Shown piece by piece: positions 56,640 through 64,000 of a stretch of 64,000 bases of DNA. Position 1 is the first letter of the stretch. Every line of letters starts with the position of its first letter. This DNA comes from Ariolimax columbianus (lineage: Eukaryota > Mollusca > Gastropoda > Stylommatophora > Arionidae): contig JAVGWX010000002.1 in assembly GCA_036924085.1 (NCBI GenBank), positions 158,059,674 through 158,123,673 on the forward strand, written 5' to 3'. The notes under the pieces are model-generated. The model did no database searches, was not told the origin of the DNA, and saw nothing but the letters and a program-made list of their open reading frames with translations. The translations under genes were made by a program, and so were the position numbers.

Positions 56640-57708
56640 TACAATTACACTCTACTTATCCCATTACACCCCATCTCTCCCATTTCGCCCCATCTCTCCC
56701 ATTACACCCCACATCTCAAATTATACCACCTCTCCCATTACACACCACCTCTCCCATTACACCCCACCTTTCCCATTACACAACACCTCTCCCATTACAC
56801 CCCAACTTTCCGATTACACCACCTCTCCCATTACACCCTCTCTCCCATTACACCACCTCTCCCATTACGCCCCACCTTTCCCATTACACACCACCTCTCC
56901 CATAACACCCCCTTTCCCATTACATCCCACCTCTATCATTACACCCCCTCTCACATTACCCCACTCTCTCATTACACCCCCTATTCCATTACACCCACCT
57001 CTCTCATTACACTCCTCTCCCATTACCCCGCCCTCTCTCATTACACCCACTATCCAATTACACAACCTCTCCCATTACATCCCACCTCTCCCATTACATC
57101 CCATCTCTCCCACTACATCCCACCTCTGCCATTACATCCCACCTCTGCCATTACATCCCACCTCTGCCATTACATCCCACCTCTGCCATTACATCCCACC
57201 TCTGCCATTTCATCCCACCTCTGCCATTACATCCCACCTCTCCCATTACATCCCACCTCTGCCATTACATCCCACCTCTGCCATTACATCCCACCTCTCC
57301 CATTACATCCCACCTCTCCCATTACATCCCACCTCTGCCATTACATCCCACCTCTGCCATTACATCCCACCTCTCCCATTACATCCCACCTCTCCCATTA
57401 CATCCCACCTCTGCCATTACATCCCACCTCTGCCATTACATCCCACCTCTCCCATTACATCCCACCTATCCCAATACATCCCACCTCTGCCATTACATCC
57501 CACCTCTGCCATTACATCCCACCTCTCCCATTACATCCCACCTCTGCCATTACATCCCACCTCTGCCACTACATACCACCTCTCCCATTACATCCCACCT
57601 ATCCCAATACATCCCACCTCTGCCATTACATCCCACCTCTGCCATTACATCCCACCTCTCCCATTACATCCCACCTCTCCCATTACATCCCACCTCTTCC
57701 ATTACCTC
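56640..57708. repeat. 19-bp minisatellite
   Basis: About 55 copies of CATTACATCCCACCTCTGC or CATTACATCCCACCTCTCC. The left 400 bp is degenerate with variable lengths, and the right part is highly regular. Age thus appears to fall from left to right. Confidence 0.95.
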
Positions 57709-58412
57709 TTTCCTTACCTTTTCCATCAGTCGCTATCCCTTTCATTATTGTTCACCTCTTTCAATGCACTCTTCCTTTTCAATGCACTCTTGCTCTTCCA
57801 TTGGACGTCTATTTCCCATGAAAGTCTAGTATGGAGAAATTGTTCCCTAGCAACAATCATATTTCAACAAATCGGGATTTCACTCTTTCACTGTATAAGT
57901 TTCCTTTTACTCCTCTGAGGTAGAATACTCCACAACACATTGGACTGTAGAACGTGTCACTAACAATCATCCCGAGGATCGGGTCGCGATTTTCGTTTGA
58001 AAGAAATCTCTAGAACCAATACCACAAACTATATGTGAAACAGGAAGGAAAGATATCTCTAGGAACAATACCACAAACTATATGTGAAACAGGTAGGAAA
58101 AAAGCCTTAGAAACAATACCACGTGCAATAACAATTCCTCACACAGTGAGAGCTTTACTGTAACCAGCATGAACATTGGAAGTGCGCAGACCCAATTCTG
58201 GTGGGTAGGTTAAGTTTCAACGGGAAAAAGTCTGGGGTATGGGCACGGTAGAGCATTACCTTCCCTAGATATAGAAAGGTGCTAGGGAAACAACCCACAC
58301 ATCTACTACGAGTAGCCAAAGAAGTTCCCGAACAACAGACCAAGGAAGTCAGTACCGGACAAATTTAAGAGCTTCCAGACCGAGGTTAGAAAATAAGATC
58401 GGGTCCAAGTTA
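57709..58412. other. Unrecognised, with a 2-3-copy duplication
   Basis: A unit with ACAATACCACAAACTATATG occurs two to three times at about 58010-58125. No gene seen. Confidence 0.55.
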
Positions 58413-59180
58413 CGTGCCTTATTGAATACCAGGATTCGTGCCTGATTGAATACCAGGATTCGTGGCTGATTGAATACCAGGATTCCATATTCCATTACTT
58501 CAGTATTCAAATATTCCAATATTATAGTAATCCAGTATTACATCAGCTATTCTATGATTCCAGTACACCAGCACACGTGTTCCAATATTCCAGTATTACA
58601 TCAGCTATTCTATGATTCCAGTACACCAGCACACGTGTTCCAATATTCCAGTATTACATCAGCTATTCTATGATTCCAGTACACCAGCACACGTGTTCCA
58701 ATATTCCAGTATTACATCAGCTATTCTATGATTCCAGTACACCAGCACACGTGTTCCAATATTCCAGTATTACATCAGTTATTCTATGATTCCAGTACAC
58801 CAGCACACGTGTTCCAATATTCCAGTATTACATCAGCTATTCTATGATTCCAGTACACCAGCACACGTGTTCCAATATTCCAGTATTACATCAGTTATTC
58901 TATGATTCCAGTACACCAGCACACGTGTTCCAATATTCCAGTATTACATCAGCTATTCTATGATTCCAGTACACCAGCACACGTGTTCCAATATTCCAGT
59001 ATTACATCAGCTATTCTATGATTCCAGTACACCAGCACACGTGTTCCAATATTCCAGTATTACATCAGCTATTCTATGATTCCAGTACACCAGCACACGT
59101 GTTCCGATATTCCAGTATTACATCAGTTATTCTATGATTCCAGTACACCAGCACACTTGTTCTAATATTCCAGTGTTACA
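58413..59180. repeat. 24-bp and 58-bp arrays (ATTCCAGTA family)
   Basis: Three copies of a 24-bp unit (GATTGAATACCAGGATTCGT) at 58415-58485, then about 11 nearly identical copies of a 58-bp unit with ATTCTATGATTCCAGTACAC and TTCCAATATTCCAGTATTAC. Confidence 0.95.
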
Positions 59181-59189
59181 AAAACACGG

Positions 59190-59451
59190 TTCCAGTTATC
59201 GAAAGTGTAATGGGACAAAGGAAGCAATTTTCTGTTTGAGAACTCTGACAGAGAAATATATAGAAATACCTAATGACATTTGTATTTGCTTCAAAGACTA
59301 CCAAAAGACTTTTGACAGAGTCCAACATGGGCAATTAATTAAATGTGTCGAAGAAAAAGGTATAGATGATAAAGACATAAGAATGTTCAGTAATCTATAC
59401 AAGGAACAAACTGCTAAAGTAAAATCAGGAAATAATGCTCTCCAAGTATAG
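59190..59451 (+). pseudogene. LINE F: RT motif A segment
   Basis: The open frame 59134-59451 starts in the last copies of the 58-bp array and becomes LINE text at about KHGSSYRKCNGTKEAI. It contains KDYQKTFDRV, with Lys in place of Ile/Leu before the catalytic Asp, and ends at a frameshift just before motif B. Confidence 0.75.
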
Positions 59452-59586
59452 ATGTGAATAGAGGAGTGAGACAGGGATGTGTATTATCCTTTTGTCTTTT
59501 TAATATCTTCACAGAACAAATATTCAAACAGATAGAGGGGATGCCAGGGCATGTCATTGGAGGAGTGCCAATGAATAACCTTAGAT

Positions 59587-59907
59587 ATGAGCTTATACTT
59601 TTTCATGGCAAAAAGTGAGCAAGAATTACAGGATCTTGTGACAACAATATGGAAAATAAGTCAATTGTTTGTATTAGACATAAACATAAAGAAAACAAAG
59701 ACTATGATAATTGAGAAAAGTGACAAGAAACCATGTATGCAGATAAACATAAATGATCAACTAATGGAACAGATACAGAGTTTCTCCTACCTAGATCTTA
59801 AAATATTGGAAGAAGGCAGCTGTCAAAAAGAAATCAGAAAGAAAAAAAAGGTATGGCCAAGATGGTGTTCAGCAATATGCGACACATACCGACATCCAAA
59901 CAGATAA
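59587..59907 (+). pseudogene. LINE F: region after the palm
   Basis: ELQDLVTTIWKISQLFVLDI, KKTKTMIIEKSDKKPCMQIN, QIQSFSYLDLKILEEGSCQK, EIRKKKKVW: the helix, KT motif and beta strand block that follow motif C in this RT type. The frame is lost at 59907. Confidence 0.75.
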
Positions 59908-60394
59908 ATCATAAATGAAAATGAGAATTGTCAGGTGTTGTGAATACTCGTCACAACTTTATGGCCCAGAAACATGGGCACTGAACAACAAGTTGGAACA
60001 AAGTATTGAAACCTTCTAAAAGTGGGTTTATAGAAGATCGGATTGCATTTCTTGGAAAGACAAGAAAACAAATGCGGATGTATTGAAAAAGTTAGGCGTG
60101 AAAAGAGAATTTATGACCAAAATCAGGTTAGACAGTTACGTTATTTTGGTCCTATAACAAGACATACCTCCTTGTTGAAGACCATACTGAGGAGGGAGGG
60201 GGGGGTAGTGTGGAAGGCAGTCGTTCAAGAGGCAAGACAATGCTTTAAGTGGTGGATAACAACAGGAGATGGACTGGAAAAAGTCTGTTAGACTGCACCT
60301 TTATAGCAAGAGGTTGAGTACACTGGAGATCCATTGCAGCCGACCTTCGATGTGGAGATGGCACTTGAACTGAACCGAACTAACTGTTATAGCA

Positions 60395-60720
60395 TTTATT
60401 CTTTGATTCCAGTACATTTATTTCAGGATTCCAGTATTCAAATACATTAATTCATGGATAACAGTACACGTATTTCAGGATTCCAATACTCAATTACATT
60501 CATTCATGGATTCCAGTAATTCAGGACCATAATATTTCAGTATATCTAAACTATTTTTCCAGAACTAACATTCCGTTACCTAAGAACATATATTTTGGGA
60601 TTCCAGTTTTCCAGGACTCCACTATTTAAGTACACAATCCAGTATCATAAGACTCTAGTATTAAAGTATTCCAGTACATGTGTTCGATGATTCAAGCATT
60701 CTAGTATTCCAGTATAATAG
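60395..60720. repeat. Degenerate ATTCCAGTA repeat, right of LINE F
   Basis: GATTCCAGTA, TTTCAGGATTCCAGTA and TTCATGGATTCCAGTA recur irregularly. These share the core of the 58-bp array left of LINE F, so LINE F seems to have landed in older ATTCCAGTA sequence. Confidence 0.75.
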
Positions 60721-61195
60721 AAACATGTAATTGTTTTTGCATTCTTTCTGCTTCCTTTGGCTTTAGATCTACTGGCCTCACAATGTCCAATTGTATCAAT
60801 TTGAATGATGGCCTGTCACTTGTCTTCATGTGAATACTGCATCTGCGACTCCTATTTTCATCCAAATTGAACCTATTTCAGCTTCCACAACTTATCACTC
60901 GATAACCAATACTGTAACTCTATTTAGTGTTTCCCAAAATAACCTACTCCATTGATAATTAAGCCAGGAAACACCTTGCACTAGATGTCTATTATTGGTC
61001 TCCATATGAGATTATTGATTGCCAGAGACAATTATAACACATTTTGTGAGATGTATACGAACAAGCCGCATTCAGGATATAACACGAATATTAGGTCATC
61101 GGGGGGAAGTTGAGCGTGCAGCAGTATTAGGCCCTTTCAGGCATAACTGGTTATATGATGATAATACCTTTGATTGGTAAACACAAATATATACT
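60721..61195. other. No recognisable feature
   Basis: AT-rich unique sequence. It may hold the 3' untranslated end of LINE G near 61090-61195. Confidence 0.5.
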
Positions 61196-61199
61196 TAGC

Positions 61200-62165
61200 T
61201 TTTTTTGTTTTCTTTCTGCTTGCGGTGTTGTTGTTGTTTCCCATCTTCGTGTTGCAAGAGGTATAACTCCACTGGGATCAGTCTGCAGCTTCGTCGTCTA
61301 AGGATGTCAGACTCATGTTCAGGGCTTGTATATAATGCTTGTACACATCTTTGAACTTCAACTGTGGTCGGCTGACTGTTCTCTTGCCATCCGCCAACTG
61401 TCCATAGATGTCTTTGGAGATGCGACCATCTTCCATGCGACCATCTTCCATTCGACCATCTTTCATGCGACCATCTTCCGTTCGACCATCCACCGTGCGC
61501 CCATCTTCCATGCGACCATCTTCCATGCGACCATCTACCATGCGACGAAAATGACCAAGTCACCGTAGTCTTTACTGCCCCTGTGTACAGCGTACATCAT
61601 TGGGAGACTGATGTGAGAGTGCACCTCTGCTTTTGTCACTCTGCTCCGCCATGTTATTCCAAGAATGGATCGCGGGCGCCGTTTGCGGAAGGTGTTAAGC
61701 TTGTGCTCCTGTTTGACACAGGTTTCCCAAGTCTGACTACCTGATAGGATGTCACGTGTACACCATGGCCTTGATTTCAATTTGCAGCTTCTAGTTTTCA
61801 CAAAGAAGCGTTGTGAGGCGAATAGATGTACCAGCAGATTTGCCAATGCGGCTGTCTATTTCTTGGTCTAGAGAGAGCTTGTCGCTATTTAGGGATCACA
61901 GGTACGTGAATTGGTACACAGCTGCCAGTTCATAATTATCGACGCTGACAGTTGACGTGGCATCTACTTCCTGTCCCAGCACTGTGTTTTGGTGAGACTT
62001 ATTGTGAGACCAAAATCTGCGCTCGCTTGGGAGAGGTGATCTATCAAATTCTGAATCTGCTGCTGACTGTAGGCGACAATTGCAGCATCATCAGCGAAAC
62101 GTAAGTTCTTAATGGTGATCTACCTGATCTTCTGTTTGGCCTTGAGCCTTGCAAGGTTAAATAGC
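61200..62165 (-). mobile_element. LINE G relic (RT palm to ORF end)
   Basis: Minus strand, read from 62165 down: KNLRFADDAAIVAYSQQQ (FADD codons 62098-62087), DFGLTISLTKTQ, YELAAVYQFTYL, DQEIDSRIGKSAGTSIRLTT, SQTWETCVKQEHKLNTFRKR, RPRSILGITWRSRVTKAEV, a 15-bp array, GRISKDIYGQLADGKRTVSR, PQLKFKDVYKHYIQAL. This is the C-terminal half of an RNase H-less LINE RT. It is 5'-truncated before motif C, with frameshifts near 61550, 61850 and 61890. The catalytic ADD is intact but motif A is absent. Confidence 0.85.
61420..61544 (-). repeat. 15-bp minisatellite derived from LINE G codons (MEDGR)
   Basis: About eight copies of CATCTTCCATGCGAC. On the minus strand the unit reads MEDGR or VDGRT, and the last unit leads directly into GRISKDIYGQL. 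Related LINEs have a single H-x-M-DDGRIPKDLLYG block here, so this is local amplification of those codons. Confidence 0.9.
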
Positions 62166-63005
62166 CGACCAACCTACCAAACGAGATGTAAGGCAAACGC
62201 TATTCAAGAAACCAAAGCAAGAAATGGGGAAGGTTTCCAAACTCGCAAGTTTACAGCGTCCATTGATCTCACGAGAGACGAGATTTGACGCCTGGTCCAA
62301 TCAAAGATGGATGATAAACTCGCAGGTAGAACAGTTGTAGACCAAATTGAGAGATACAAACTCAGAATTACCAACACATGAATGAAACCAATGACATGCA
62401 ACATAATAATAAACACCCACGACGCATTCCACTGGCTAAGCTGCTCTTCTCCTATAATCAAAAAAAATAAGAGAGGGAGGGGAGAAGGGTGTAGTGAAGG
62501 TGGAGCATTCATTCATTTGCTTGTGGCTTATAGTTTCTACAGGATTTCGGGAGCGAAAGAAAAACTATCGAAGACAGGTGAAACAAACGGATCAAGGTGG
62601 GAGCGAAGAGTACCACCAGAGACAGGTGAACCATGTGAAGGCTACCTCACCTATGTCCATGCCAGGGTTCATGTGAACAGGTTGTGCCACAGCAGTCTGG
62701 CCAACGAGGTGGGAATCGACACAGTGATCCTCTAAGAGTGAGCTAAGTGGGTAGCCTTCCATTGTACTACAAAAGTACCGCCGTCCAGCGTCTCAAGTAC
62801 ACTTCGCCATGTAAGAAGAGCCACTGTAACCTGCTATAAATATTGCATTAACTTAGTACGAGTATCTACCATAACAACATCTACAGAATGAAGTAGCTGG
62901 TTCCATGCCCAACCCTCATCGGTTGCACCTTCTACTATAGAGTGTAGATATGCTTCATTTCCTGTTAGTTTTGTTTCGGTAAACCAATGGATTCAGGGAG
63001 AAGAG
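62166..63005. other. No recognisable feature
   Basis: Frames of 60-117 codons with no recognised motif. The longest, 62382-62735 (+), has a plausible composition toward its end (CEGYLTYVHARVHVNRLCHS) but no family was recognised. Confidence 0.5.
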
Positions 63006-63007
63006 AA

Positions 63008-63755
63008 TGTGAGATGGAACTGCGGCAAAAAGGCTACACCGTCAAAGAAGAGAGGCATAAACAGCGAACTATGGTCAAAAAGCTACACCGTCAAAGAAGA
63101 GAGGCATAAACAGCGAACTATGGTCAAAAAGCTACACCGTCAAAGAAGAGAGGCATAAACAGCGAACTATGGTCAAAAAGCTACACCGTCAAAGAAGCGA
63201 TACCAATACAAGGAACTGCGGTCAAAAGGTTACACCGTCAAAGAATAGATTCATAAACAGGGAAATGCGGTCAAATGGCTGCACCGTCAAATAAGAGAGG
63301 CAGAAACAGCGAACTATGGTCAAATGGTTACACCGTCAAATAAGAGAGGCATTAACAGGGAACTGCGGTCAAATGGTTACACCGTCAAATAAGAGAGGCA
63401 TAAACAGGGAACTGCGGTCAAATGGTTACACCGTCAAATAAGAGAGGCATTAACAGGGAACTATGGTCAAAAGGTTACACCGTCAAATAAGAGAGGCATA
63501 AACAGGGAACTGCGGTCAAATGGTTACACCGTCAAATAAGAGAGGCATTAACAGGGAACTATGGTCAAAAGGTTACACCGTCAAATAAGAGAGGCATAAA
63601 CAGGGAACTGCGGTCAAATGGTTACACCGTCAAATAAGAGAGGCATTAACAGGGAACTATGGTCAAAAGGTTACACCGTCAAATAAGAGAGGCATAAACA
63701 GGGAACTGCGGTCAAATGGTTACGCCGTCAAATAAGAGATGCAGAAACAGTTGTC
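63008..63755. repeat. 49-bp minisatellite with 98-bp higher order
   Basis: About 15 copies of a unit with ACAGGGAACTGCGGTCAAAT and TACACCGTCAAATAAGAGAG. From about 63330 two versions alternate strictly (CATTAACAGGGAACTATGGT and CATAAACAGGGAACTGCGGT), giving a 98-bp period. The leftmost copies are shorter and older. Confidence 0.95.
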
Positions 63756-64000
63756 CAGGCCCGTGGTTGCAGACCAGATATTGTCGATGACTTAAGTACT
63801 GAAAGGTTCGATGTACTTTAAATGATTGATTGATCGATATTTTCGTATTTGGTAACTGGTCGAAAGCCTATTTTCGCCTCTGTGGAAATGTGTGACAGGT
63901 GACGCTTACAGTTATTTGTTCCCCTTACGGGCTACGGTAAAACACAAGTGAAAGTAGTACCTCATTAAGATTAATGGTTAGATAATGGAGTGATTGGTGG
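63756..64000. other. No recognisable feature
   Basis: Unique sequence to the window edge. Confidence 0.5.

Larger units (their letters stand above)
59185..60390 (+). mobile_element. LINE F relic (RT, no YADD)
   Basis: Forward text across several frames: GTKEAIFCLRTLTEKYIE and ICICFKDYQKTFDRVQH (motif A; family: C.IDY.KAFD, so the first Asp is retained), IRMFSNLYKEQTAKV, GVRQGCVLS (motif B, near 59468), NNLRYELILFFMAKSEQEL (where YADDT is expected, the catalytic ADD is gone), LDINIKKTKTMII, SFSYLDLKI, YGPETWALN (near 59960), SWKDKKTNADVLKKLGVKRE and a 3' end WRSIAADLRCGDGT (60337-60375). It resembles RNase H-less endonuclease-RT LINEs. It lies within ATTCCAGTA-rich sequence on both sides. Confidence 0.85.

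Noticed and set aside
58490..59175. CRISPR-like regular repeats
   Set aside because: Repeat and intervening sequence are both constant (58-bp unit); a minisatellite.
62382..62735. 117-codon frame as an exon
   Set aside because: No family recognised and other frames of similar length overlap it; cannot be supported.

Overview
This window looks like a piece of a metazoan nuclear genome, most likely from a lophotrochozoan such as a mollusc. That guess rests on the mix of RNase H-bearing and RNase H-less non-LTR retrotransposons (LINEs), tRNA-like SINE heads and TTAGGG-type repeats; no host gene supports it. I found no convincing host exon, no rRNA and no functional tRNA. By eye, roughly half of the 64 kb is tandem repeat and most of the recognisable remainder is broken retrotransposon.

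Layout. About 1.1-4.2 kb: a LINE relic (+ strand), split by a SINE-like insert and by a 15-bp minisatellite. 5.3-10.3 kb: a nested pair, in which LINE A (+, 6710-9537, with reverse transcriptase (RT), RNase H and 3' tail) sits antisense inside a related older LINE B (-). A 12-bp target-site duplication brackets LINE A, and LINE B's reading continues across the two flanks. 10.7-11.6 kb: short minisatellites. 12.4-26.5 kb: one satellite array of 25-bp monomers, with a higher-order period of 1820 bp near its right end. 26.6-31.2 kb: minisatellites and unrecognised sequence. 31.2-34.1 kb: fragments of two further LINE families (C and D). 34.6-39.8 kb: minisatellites, including two telomere-like blocks in opposite orientation. 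39.9-42.7 kb: another LINE C relic. 43-48.7 kb: more arrays, one made of a LINE endonuclease motif. 48.6-49.1 kb: a third LINE C piece. 49.4-58.5 kb: low-complexity blocks, a second SINE-like copy, a LINE E 3' end and a tRNA-derived SINE. 58.5-62.2 kb: LINE F and LINE G relics. 63.0-63.75 kb: a 49-bp array.

The main observation is that many minisatellites are not random neighbours of the LINEs. They lie inside LINE reading frames, and several have units that translate to the LINE motif expected at exactly that place: ILAL and LLHKLTDL in RT, DAWLNS in the linker, IYCPGRAGV and an RNase H helix, DIICLQET in the endonuclease, MEDGR near the ORF end. Two-copy duplications in the same relics look like early stages. 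The window therefore appears to show LINE coding sequence being converted in place into tandem arrays, many times over. No gene works with another here in the operon sense; the logic is insertion, decay and tandem amplification.
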